Positions 1 through 6,391 of a DNA stretch of 7,066 nucleotides are shown one piece after another; the stretch's first letter is position 1; every line of letters starts with the position of its first letter. The notes under the pieces were generated by a model. The model was not told the DNA's origin. It saw nothing but the letters and a program-made list of their open reading frames with translations, and did not search any database. Location: assembly GCA_003541875.1 (NCBI GenBank), contig DPLS01000054.1:1-7066 (forward strand), in the 5' to 3' direction. The position numbers and the translations under genes were made by a program. Source of the stretch: Bacteroidota bacterium (GTDB lineage: Bacteria > Bacteroidota > Ignavibacteria > UBA10030 > UBA6906).

Positions 1-810
1 CTCCATCTTTTGCGCCTGGAAAAGCTGTTGCTCAAGACGCCGCTGTTCCGTTATGTCGCGATGGACGCCGAAATAGCCAACCACCTTCGCAGCCTGATCG
101 ACCACCGGTGAGATAAGCAGGTATGTGAGATATGGCTCTCCATTGCGCCGCCTGTTTTCCACTTCTCCAACCCACACATCACCCGAGCGGATAGTCTTCC
201 ACATGTTTTCCCAAAACGATTTCGGGTGCTTTCCGCTGCCGAAGACGTTCGGGTTCCTTCCAATCAATTCCCCTTTGGAATATCCGCTTGCCCGCTCGAA
301 CGCAGGATTCACGTAGATGATGCGGCCATCAACGTCGGTTATCTCAAGCGGGTTCAATGTGTAGTGAGCAACATTGGAAAACCGGAGAAGATCAATATCC
401 TTTTGTTTCTCTGCAGAGATGTCACGAACCACAGAAAGACAAAGGGTGTCTGCATCTCTGTTCGACGGAGAGTACAGCGAGAGAGAGACATCGACATCAT
501 GTGCAACCCCATCGGGAAGATTCAACATCAGTGTGCAGTGTTCCCGGTGCCTGGTTGCGAAACACGTCGCAAGCGCCGTGGAGAAACCGGAACGTGAGGA
601 GGGATAAAGAAGAGAGGTGAATTGCTTCCCGACGAGTGCCGCCTTGGGTTTCTGGAGCACCGTCGCGGTCGCACTATTTGCCCCGACTATCGTACCATCG
701 TTCGCAACAACAAAACAAAGATCAGGAAGAGAGTCCAGCAGGGCGGCCAGGACTTCTGAGTCAAATGGCTGCGCGTGCAGCCTTTGAGTGTCTTGCGGTA
801 TCCCTGTCAT
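1..810 (-). CDS. Sensor protein with two PAS domains, probably a histidine kinase (3' end outside window)
   Basis: The minus-strand frame is open from base 810 to the left edge, giving 270 N-terminal residues without a stop. Residues about 24-133 form a first PAS domain (starts LLDSLPDLCFVVANDG, ends VVRDISAEK). Residues about 146-252 form a second, very typical one: NPLEITDVDGRIIYVNPAFE, then GYSKGELIGRNPNVF, WVGEVENRRRNG and finally GYFGVHRDITEQ. The last residues, RRLEQQLFQAQKME, match the coiled linker that in many PAS kinases runs straight into the HisKA phosphoacceptor helix, so a histidine kinase is likely; the output domain itself is not visible. No signal peptide or membrane segment is seen, so it is probably a cytoplasmic sensor. 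No ligand can be assigned. The ATG at 810 was chosen because the frame closes at a TGA (864-862) and ATG is the only standard start before the first PAS. It lacks a clear Shine-Dalgarno, and a TTG at 843 is possible. Confidence 0.85.
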   Translation of the reverse strand, partial: MTGIPQDTQRLHAQPFDSEVLAALLDSLPDLCFVVANDGTIVGANSATATVLQKPKAALVGKQFTSLLYPSSRSGFSTALATCFATRHREHCTLMLNLPDGVAHDVDVSLSLYSPSNRDADTLCLSVVRDISAEKQKDIDLLRFSNVAHYTLNPLEITDVDGRIIYVNPAFERASGYSKGELIGRNPNVFGSGKHPKSFWENMWKTIRSGDVWVGEVENRRRNGEPYLTYLLISPVVDQAAKVVGYFGVHRDITEQRRLEQQLFQAQKME

Positions 811-876
811 TGAACGGTCAAGATCTACTGTGTTGCTGGACAATTGTGGTGGCGTTCTATTTCACGTCCCCCCAGC

Positions 877-905
877 AATCTACGGTTTCTCCACACCGAA
901 TACAA
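877..905 (-). promoter_or_regulatory. Possible promoter of the PAS sensor gene
   Basis: On the minus strand TTGTAT (905-900) and TAGATT (882-877) are separated by 17 bases, resembling -35 and -10 boxes. Transcription would start near base 870, leaving about a 60-base leader before the ATG at 810. The match is to the general sigma-70 pattern. Bacteroidota-type promoters differ from it, so this is a weak prediction. Confidence 0.2.
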
Positions 906-931
906 GGTAAGCGAAAGCAGTGTAGACCACC

Positions 932-1147
932 CTAGTGCAACACGACCATTTTTCTCGTCGCAATGTACTCCGCGGCACGAAGTTGATAATAGTAGTCGCC
1001 AATGACAACCGCGGACGCGTCGAAGGAAACCACATGCGGTCCCGCAGTCCGCCACCCGTCGACAAGGGTGACCATTTCCTTCCCATCAACGTCATATACT
1101 CTGAATGACACAATCGCTAGGCTACAGTCGAGAAGGATTTGCGCCTT
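932..1147 (-). pseudogene. Remnant of a C-terminal FlgD-like / type IX secretion sorting domain
   Basis: The minus strand is open between a TGA at 1150-1148 and a TAG at 934-932 and encodes about 72 residues. The core reads VSFRVYDVDGKEMVTLVDG, then AGPHVVSFDAS, then YYYQLRAAEYIATRKMVVLH before the stop. This matches, segment by segment, the FlgD-like immunoglobulin fold that ends many secreted Bacteroidota/Ignavibacteriota proteins and serves as a type IX secretion (type A) sorting domain: (V/L)YDVLG(R/K)E...LV(D/E)G...AG.H.V.(F/W)(D/N)....G.Y.Y.L.A.....T(R/K)KM...(R/K/H). Only the tail remains: there is no ATG, the only in-frame GTG (1111-1109) lacks a ribosome site and would start inside the domain, and no upstream coding sequence is visible before ppk1 begins on the other strand at 1224. 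I infer that a larger secreted protein was cut away, probably by the rearrangement that brought ppk1 here. The domain match is seen directly; the history is inference. Confidence 0.6.
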
Positions 1148-1169
1148 TCAGCCTTTTCAATTCCACTGC

Positions 1170-1203
1170 TTGTTTTCTCCACCTAACGTCCCGATATTAT
1201 AAC
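1170..1203 (+). promoter_or_regulatory. Possible promoter of ppk1
   Basis: An AT-rich TATTATAAC (1195-1203) precedes ppk1 by about 20 bases, with TTGTTT (1170-1175) 19 bases upstream of TATTAT. The stretch 1161-1223 is the most AT-rich part of the gap between the PAS gene and ppk1. The spacing is longer than ideal. No operator-like palindrome or PHO-box-like direct repeat was found. Confidence 0.25.
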
Positions 1204-1209
1204 AGATAG

Positions 1210-1216
1210 AAAGAAG
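1210..1216 (+). promoter_or_regulatory. Weak ribosome binding site of ppk1
   Basis: AAAGAAG, purine-rich, ends 7 bases before the ATG at 1224. It supports this start, as does the fact that the next in-frame Met lies inside the conserved N-domain. Confidence 0.45.
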
Positions 1217-1223
1217 CATAACC

Positions 1224-3458
1224 ATGACAATCAAAACCGACAAATCAGGCGGTTCAACCCGCAGTGAACAGCGCCGGGAACCGACCAACGGAAAAGGGGC
1301 GCCTCGCACGGGGAAGACGCGTCGCACTCGAAAGCCCGCCGACCAAGGACTTTCCTCCACAACTTCACTTGATCCTTCACTCTATATTAACAGGGAATTG
1401 AGCTGGCTCGAATTCAATCACCGGGTCCTTGAGGAGGGACAGGACGAGCGCCATCCCCTGTTGGAACGCGTGAAGTTTCTCTCGATTGTAAGCTCGAACC
1501 TGGATGAGTTCTTCATGATCCGCGTTGCGGCAATCAAGGAACAGATACTCGCCGATGTTCTGGAATATTCGCCCGACGGACGGACACCGGTACAGCAGAT
1601 CAAGAAGATCCACGCCCGGGTCACCCAGATGGTCAAGCAGATGAGTGACTGCTTCTGGAATGATCTGCATCCGAAACTCGCAGCGTCCGGAATTCACCTC
1701 CTGAAGATGACTCAGCTCAACAGCCAGGAACAACAGGCGCTCGCGGCTTACTTTTCCAATGAAATCTTCCCGGTACTGACTCCACTGGCATTCGACCCCG
1801 GACATCCGTTCCCGTATATTTCCAATCTCAGTCTGAGTCTCGCCGTGGTGGTCACAACACCAAAAGGTGAAGAGCGGTTCGCCCGCGTGAAGGTACCCGA
1901 TGTGCTGCCACGACTCGTGCAGATTCCTCCAGAGAATGGTGACGGAGTGAGCGTTCGATTCGTATGGCTTGAGGATCTCATCGCAGCACATTTGCACATG
2001 CTCTTCCCCGGCATGGCGGTCAAAGAATCATACGCCTTCCGCGTTACCAGAAATGCCGATATCGAAATAGAGGAGGATGAGGCCGAGGATCTGATCCGCT
2101 CTATCGCTGAGTCGTTGCGTTTACGGCGCTTCGGATCGGTTGTAAGGGTTGGCGTTCAAAACACCATGCCGGCAAGAATCAGAGACATCCTTGTTGAGAA
2201 CCTTGCCGTAACGCAGGATGATGTCTACGCGCTTACGCCACCTCTTGGCTTAAGCCACCTGATGGCACTGCTCAAGGTATCACGACCAGAACTCAAGGAT
2301 GCACCATTTGCACCTGCACAGATCATTCCGGAAGATGAGACCGAGGATATGTTCTCTCTCATGAAGCGTGGCGACATCGTTCTTCATCATCCGTATGATT
2401 CGTTCAGCCCTGTGGTGCAATTCATCAGGGCTGCCGTGGCCGACCCAAACGTCCTTGCCATCAAGCAAACCCTTTACCGTATCGGCAAAGAGTCGCCACT
2501 AGTTCCCCTTTTCATCCAGGCGGCCGAGGAAGGAAAGCAGGTTGCAGTCCTCGTTGAGTTGAAGGCGCGGTTTGATGAGGAGAAGAATATTGAATGGGCA
2601 AAGAAACTCGAACACGCCGGCGTGCACGTAGTATATGGCCTGGTCGGCTTGAAGACTCATGCCAAGATCGCGCTGGTCGTACGCAAGGAGCAGGATGGGC
2701 TGCAACGGTACGTTCACCTGGGAACAGGAAACTACAATCCGGTGACGGCGAGGATCTACACGGATTTCGGTCTCTTCACGTGCAGAGAAGACGTCACAAA
2801 CGATGCAACCGAAGTGTTCAACTATCTGACCGGTTACTCCAAACGGGACACGTACAGCAAGCTCATCGTTGCCCCTGTCAAGATGCGTAAGAAAATCAAG
2901 ACTCTCATCTCCAGAGAAATCGGTCACGCGCAAGCGGGAAAACCCGCGGAACTCGTGTTCAAGATGAATGCTCTAACTGATCTACAGATGATTGAGATAT
3001 TGTATGAAGCATCAAGGGCTGGAGTGAAGGTCAACCTGATTGTACGAGGTGTCTGCAGTCTTCGTCCTGGCGTAAAAGGGGTCAGCGATAACATCTCTGT
3101 GCGAAGTATTGTTGGACGGTTCCTCGAGCACAGCCGGGTGTTTTACTTCGCTAATGATGGAAAACCCGAACTCTATCTCGGAAGTGCAGATCTCATGGGA
3201 CGCAACCTGGACCGACGAGTTGAACTGATTTTCCCGATCGAAGACACTCACTGGCAAGAGATCATCAAGCAAGAAGCATTGGATATTCTACTGCGGGATA
3301 ATGTTCGGGCGCGAGCACTTATGCCTGATGGGACCTACGTACGCGTTCAGCCGGCCGAAGGTGATGAAATGATGGACGCCCAATCCTACACGATCGAGAG
3401 TCGCCTCCAACAACCGCGTAGATCTATCCCGCGCGATATTGTCGGGAAGACACCATAG
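1224..3458 (+). CDS. ppk1: Polyphosphate kinase 1
   Basis: This enzyme reversibly transfers the gamma-phosphate of ATP onto long-chain inorganic polyphosphate, building phosphate and energy stores. The protein is 744 residues; most family members are about 690-730. The N-domain begins near residue 53 (YINRELSWLEFNHRVLEEG, then NLDEFFMIRV at 92-101). The two phospholipase-D-like C-terminal domains follow. The expected active-site residues are all present: the autophosphorylated His is H479 in GLKTHAK (equivalent to E. coli His435), the second catalytic His is H636 in FLEHSR (His592), and the phosphate-binding arginines are R419 in QTLYRI and R449 in ELKARFDE. YVHLGTGNYNPVTAR (496-510) and LYLGSADLMGRNLDRRVE (650-667) are further signatures. 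Residues 1-50 are a basic Ser/Thr/Arg/Lys-rich extension without a recognisable domain. No ppx lies next to it in this window. The gene stands alone on the plus strand, converging with the cytochrome operon. Identification is secure. Confidence 0.98.
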   Translation: MTIKTDKSGGSTRSEQRREPTNGKGAPRTGKTRRTRKPADQGLSSTTSLDPSLYINRELSWLEFNHRVLEEGQDERHPLLERVKFLSIVSSNLDEFFMIRVAAIKEQILADVLEYSPDGRTPVQQIKKIHARVTQMVKQMSDCFWNDLHPKLAASGIHLLKMTQLNSQEQQALAAYFSNEIFPVLTPLAFDPGHPFPYISNLSLSLAVVVTTPKGEERFARVKVPDVLPRLVQIPPENGDGVSVRFVWLEDLIAAHLHMLFPGMAVKESYAFRVTRNADIEIEEDEAEDLIRSIAESLRLRRFGSVVRVGVQNTMPARIRDILVENLAVTQDDVYALTPPLGLSHLMALLKVSRPELKDAPFAPAQIIPEDETEDMFSLMKRGDIVLHHPYDSFSPVVQFIRAAVADPNVLAIKQTLYRIGKESPLVPLFIQAAEEGKQVAVLVELKARFDEEKNIEWAKKLEHAGVHVVYGLVGLKTHAKIALVVRKEQDGLQRYVHLGTGNYNPVTARIYTDFGLFTCREDVTNDATEVFNYLTGYSKRDTYSKLIVAPVKMRKKIKTLISREIGHAQAGKPAELVFKMNALTDLQMIEILYEASRAGVKVNLIVRGVCSLRPGVKGVSDNISVRSIVGRFLEHSRVFYFANDGKPELYLGSADLMGRNLDRRVELIFPIEDTHWQEIIKQEALDILLRDNVRARALMPDGTYVRVQPAEGDEMMDAQSYTIESRLQQPRRSIPRDIVGKTP

Positions 3459-3480
3459 GGCATTCCTGGAACAGGCTGCC
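3459..3480. terminator. Hairpin between convergent genes, possible bidirectional terminator
   Basis: The 24 bases separating the ppk1 stop (3456-3458) from the flavoprotein stop (3485-3483) are almost entirely an interrupted inverted repeat: GGCA (3459-3462), CCTG (3465-3468), loop GAA, CAGG (3472-3475), TGCC (3477-3480), with a TT/C internal bulge. Its position fits a shared terminator. There is no T-run on either side, so it is not a textbook intrinsic terminator. Confidence 0.35.
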
Positions 3481-3482
3481 AT

Positions 3483-4796
3483 CTATGCCGCTTCGGCCTC
3501 CACTTCACTCGTGCGCAGCTTGACGCCAACCCTCTTCAGAAGTTCCGTCGGCAATTCTCCGCCGGCAAACACAAACACATAGTCGTTCTGGAGATTGTGG
3601 ATGATCTTGTCTCCTTCCTGCACCAGTGCGGCTTCGGGTTTGATCTCCACGACATGTGAGTTGAAGATGGTCTTCAGCTTTCCGGACTGCATGAACTCAT
3701 GGATCCGGTTTTCGTTCTTTTCCTTGAGCCGGACGAACTCCTCTTTGCGATAGCTGATAGTGACAACGTTTCCTTTCTGGCTGGCAAGTCCCACAGCAGC
3801 CTCAATGGCACTGTCACCCCCACCCACAATGAGGAGATGGTTTTGTTTGTAGGTCTCCGCTTCTATCAGCCGGTACATCACCTTGGGCAGATATTCACCG
3901 GATACACCAAGTTTGCGCGGACTGCCTCTCCGTCCAATCGCCAACAACACACTCCCTGCCAGGAATGATGCACCCTTCGCCTGCACTCTAAATCCGGGAT
4001 CAAGTTTGTCAATCGACTCAACTTTGTGTTGAGTGAGCACACTGAGTGAGAACTTGCCGATGATATCCTTCCACATCTCAAGGAGATCCTCTTTGGTAAT
4101 CTCCGAAATCTTGAGTTTGCCATAGAGTGGCAGCTCGACTGGAGACGTGAGCACAAGTTTCTTCCGGGGATAGTGGAGAACTGTCCCCCCAATCTCATCC
4201 TGTTCGAGCACAACGTATTTCAAATTGTTTGCCTTGCATGCAAGAGCAGCGGCAATCCCTGCAGGTCCAGCACCGACAATGACAACGTCATAACCATTCG
4301 GAAGATCTCGGCGGCCCTTAGAGACTATATCGTTTATTGCCCTCAGGCCCTGGTTGACAGCATTTTTGATGAGTCCGACACCGCCAAGCTCCCCCACAAT
4401 GTAAAGCCCCTTCACGTTCGACTCGTAGCTATCGTTATACCAGGGAATCTCCATTCCTTGTCGGGGGGTGCCGAACTGCATCGTAATTGCACCGACAGGA
4501 CAGACGTCAGCACAGACAGCATGACCGATGCACTTCGTTCCGCTTACAATTGCAGCGTGGCCACCGACAATGCCAAGCACGTCCTCCGGACATACCCGGA
4601 CACAGCTTGCACATCCAATGCAGGTTGCGACATTGATTTCGGGGTGAAGTGTTGCAGGCGCGAGTGTCCCGGCCTTCACGTTCTTCTCATACGTTCGCGC
4701 TGCTTCCTTCCTGTGTCTGACTACCCGGTACCAATACGGCAGCGCGATGGCGGAAACCAACACAAGAAAGATGATGAGCGTGAACACCGATTCCAT
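3483..4796 (-). CDS. Membrane-anchored ferredoxin-like/FAD/NAD(P)-binding oxidoreductase, circularly permuted
   Basis: This 437-residue protein is the last gene of the cytochrome operon. Residues 4-25 form one hydrophobic membrane segment followed by RVVRHRK, so the rest should face the cytoplasm. A two-cluster ferredoxin region follows: CIGCASCVRVCP (Cys59, 62, 65, 69) and CIGHAVCADVCP (Cys89, His92, Cys95, 99), the second with His for the second Cys. Residues 126-158, starting SNVKGLYIVGELGG, resemble the C-terminal FAD segment of thioredoxin-reductase-like proteins. The FAD Rossmann motif GAGPAG (175-180) comes afterwards, then the NAD(P) motif GGGDSA (325-330) and FAGGELPTE near 410-418. 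No CXXC redox pair exists between the nucleotide motifs, so it is not a thioredoxin reductase. It probably moves electrons between NAD(P)H, FAD and iron-sulfur clusters. The physiological partner and direction are unknown. The start is the ATG at 4796 rather than the in-frame TTG at 4799, because GAGG (4805-4802) sits five bases from the ATG. Confidence 0.88.
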   Translation of the reverse strand: MESVFTLIIFLVLVSAIALPYWYRVVRHRKEAARTYEKNVKAGTLAPATLHPEINVATCIGCASCVRVCPEDVLGIVGGHAAIVSGTKCIGHAVCADVCPVGAITMQFGTPRQGMEIPWYNDSYESNVKGLYIVGELGGVGLIKNAVNQGLRAINDIVSKGRRDLPNGYDVVIVGAGPAGIAAALACKANNLKYVVLEQDEIGGTVLHYPRKKLVLTSPVELPLYGKLKISEITKEDLLEMWKDIIGKFSLSVLTQHKVESIDKLDPGFRVQAKGASFLAGSVLLAIGRRGSPRKLGVSGEYLPKVMYRLIEAETYKQNHLLIVGGGDSAIEAAVGLASQKGNVVTISYRKEEFVRLKEKNENRIHEFMQSGKLKTIFNSHVVEIKPEAALVQEGDKIIHNLQNDYVFVFAGGELPTELLKRVGVKLRTSEVEAEAA

Positions 4797-6391
4797 CAAA
4801 ACCTCATACTCAACTCGCCAAACAACGAATTGGACGAAATGCCATACCCCTTCAGTATATCGTAGCTCATCATGAAGCCAAGCTGACGGGTGAGCATGAG
4901 CATCACGTCAGCACCAACGGTCCGACTCAGATGCCTATCTGCGTAGTTCTTCAGCGTGTAGATGTTCTGTTGATACCGGATATTCACATCCGCGAGCTCC
5001 ACGATATTTCGTTGCACACTGACGGTAAAACCTTTGGATGAGGAATATTCGTTTGCATTCAGATTGAAGCTGGAACGGACGGAAACTCCTGAAGTAAGCA
5101 GGTTGGAAATCCCGAGGGTTGTATAGTTGGAATAGACACTGGCAAAACGGGATTCCGAGGATCTCGGGTAGAATGTGTTCGAGACCATCACACCACCAGG
5201 AAGATACAGCGACACCGTTGTGCTAATGCCCGATCGCAATCCAGTCTCGCGCAACGAATCCGGAGTGAACCGGGCAGCCGAAAACGTATACAACGGTCGT
5301 GACGCATCGGTCCCAATGCCAAGTGTCAGCATCTCCGTCGCCCGGTAACTCACATTCATAAAGAGGGAGGTAAGCTGCGGGGAAAGTATAAACTCCCCGT
5401 TGGACATTTGGCGGAGATCGAATTCTGAGTAACCATAGACTTGCAATCCTTCTGGAGAGTACCACATCACATTGGCGCTGACTACTTCCCTGTCCAAGTA
5501 GGAATGATAGTATGTTCGTGCATAAGCAGAAGAAATCGTCAGGTTCGTTGAGTCAGCAGGTTGGACACTGGCAAACAAGGCAATCTTCTTGTACTCAGTG
5601 GAAACACCGCGCAACGCATAGCTTGGCTGGTACCCAAGGGTCGTCCCGAGTGTGAGAATGCCAAGTTTTCGTGCATACATTGTTCCGTCGATATATCCAA
5701 CGGTGGGAGCCACTGCCGGGATGATCCTGCCCAGAGCAATGTCATTCACACCATCATCATATTCGAGTGACAGATTATAGAGTCGTGACTGATTATGCGA
5801 TCCTCTCGAAAATGGGCTCGTGCGGCCATAGCTGAGCGTGCGCAAATTGGAATACAGTGTGAACTTAAGCGGAATATCAGTTGACCGGGCGTGCAGGTTG
5901 ACAACAACCCCCGGTTGGGTAGTATTGTACAACGCGTTGTCATATCTCTGTGCGAAATACTGAGCACTCACCCGCCCACCAATTTCGAAAGGGCCTGGCG
6001 GGGCAACTATTCTTGTTGAAGTGCCTGACACTCGGGGGGGCTTACTTGCTGCCACTGCACCCATCGCTCCAATCTCAGCAACAAGTTTTGGAGATTCAAC
6101 ATATACACGCGCAACGATGACATTGCCTACACTAATCTCTCTACTCGATCGAACAATCTTGCATGCTGAGGATTTGGAGCTCAGGGCAATAACTTGAAGG
6201 ACTCCAACGGTGTCTCCCTTGGACTTCACGTAGACAATGGTTGAGTCCTTGAGTCCACTCTCCCTTCCAAGTGAGGTATACACCGTGCCTGCCGCCACGT
6301 ACGTGACTGTTCCAGTGATTTCCTTCATCTGGCCAAGCAACGCCTGCGCGGAGATCAGCATCAGAACTATTGCTATCGCTCTTCCTCTCAT
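4796..6391 (-). CDS. Exported outer-membrane beta-barrel protein with N-terminal periplasmic domain
   Basis: The gene encodes 531 residues. The N-terminus is a signal peptide (MRGRAIAIVLMLISAQALLG, cleavage near residue 17-20); with no Cys at the cleavage site it is not a lipoprotein. Residues about 24-98 make a small beta-rich domain (ITGTVTYVAAGTVYTSLGRE onward, ending VGNVIVARVYVES) resembling SH3-like or FlgT-type modules of envelope proteins. A Pro/Ala/Ser-rich linker (about 105-133) follows. From residue 136 to the end, short alternating amphipathic strands with many Tyr, Ser, Thr and Gly suggest a large barrel, and the last strand (LFGELSMRF) ends in Phe with alternating hydrophobic residues, the usual barrel-assembly signal. 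There are no heme motifs. The gene starts directly after the cytochrome stop (TAGATG) with GGGGAG (6402-6397) five bases upstream. Position between a multiheme cytochrome and a flavoprotein suggests an outer-membrane porin or scaffold for electron transfer; that role is inferred, and I do not recognise a named family. Confidence 0.82.
   Translation of the reverse strand: MRGRAIAIVLMLISAQALLGQMKEITGTVTYVAAGTVYTSLGRESGLKDSTIVYVKSKGDTVGVLQVIALSSKSSACKIVRSSREISVGNVIVARVYVESPKLVAEIGAMGAVAASKPPRVSGTSTRIVAPPGPFEIGGRVSAQYFAQRYDNALYNTTQPGVVVNLHARSTDIPLKFTLYSNLRTLSYGRTSPFSRGSHNQSRLYNLSLEYDDGVNDIALGRIIPAVAPTVGYIDGTMYARKLGILTLGTTLGYQPSYALRGVSTEYKKIALFASVQPADSTNLTISSAYARTYYHSYLDREVVSANVMWYSPEGLQVYGYSEFDLRQMSNGEFILSPQLTSLFMNVSYRATEMLTLGIGTDASRPLYTFSAARFTPDSLRETGLRSGISTTVSLYLPGGVMVSNTFYPRSSESRFASVYSNYTTLGISNLLTSGVSVRSSFNLNANEYSSSKGFTVSVQRNIVELADVNIRYQQNIYTLKNYADRHLSRTVGADVMLMLTRQLGFMMSYDILKGYGISSNSLFGELSMRF
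4802..4806 (-). promoter_or_regulatory. Ribosome binding site setting the flavoprotein start
   Basis: TGAGG lies inside the end of the barrel gene, five bases before the ATG at 4796 and only two from the alternative TTG at 4799. The barrel's TGA and this ATG share one base (TGATG), an arrangement that favours translational coupling. Confidence 0.65.

Noticed and set aside
226..597. Plus-strand frames opposite the PAS sensor
   Set aside because: The minus strand here encodes two recognisable PAS domains without a stop for 270 codons. The plus-strand products have no domain features.
880..1113. Other-frame minus-strand ORFs (825-1055 and 880-1113) as small genes
   Set aside because: They run in different frames from the recognisable sorting-domain remnant and have no domain similarity or ribosome sites.
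1377..1997. Long minus-strand open frame (206 residues) opposite ppk1
   Set aside because: It lies wholly antisense to conserved PPK1 core sequence, has no recognisable domain and no ribosome site. It is a codon-bias shadow.
3483..4796. Naming the flavoprotein thioredoxin reductase or bacillithiol disulfide reductase
   Set aside because: There is no CXXC redox pair, and the ferredoxin domain, membrane anchor and altered motif order do not fit TrxB. General YpdA-like similarity is not enough to assign a function.
4794..4799. TTG at 4799 as start of the flavoprotein
   Set aside because: It would sit two bases from the GAGG. The ATG one codon later has five-base spacing and shares a base with the upstream stop.
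4173..4865. Plus-strand open frame of 230 residues opposite the flavoprotein
   Set aside because: The opposite strand carries clear iron-sulfur and nucleotide-binding motifs. The plus-strand product is low-complexity and matches nothing I know.
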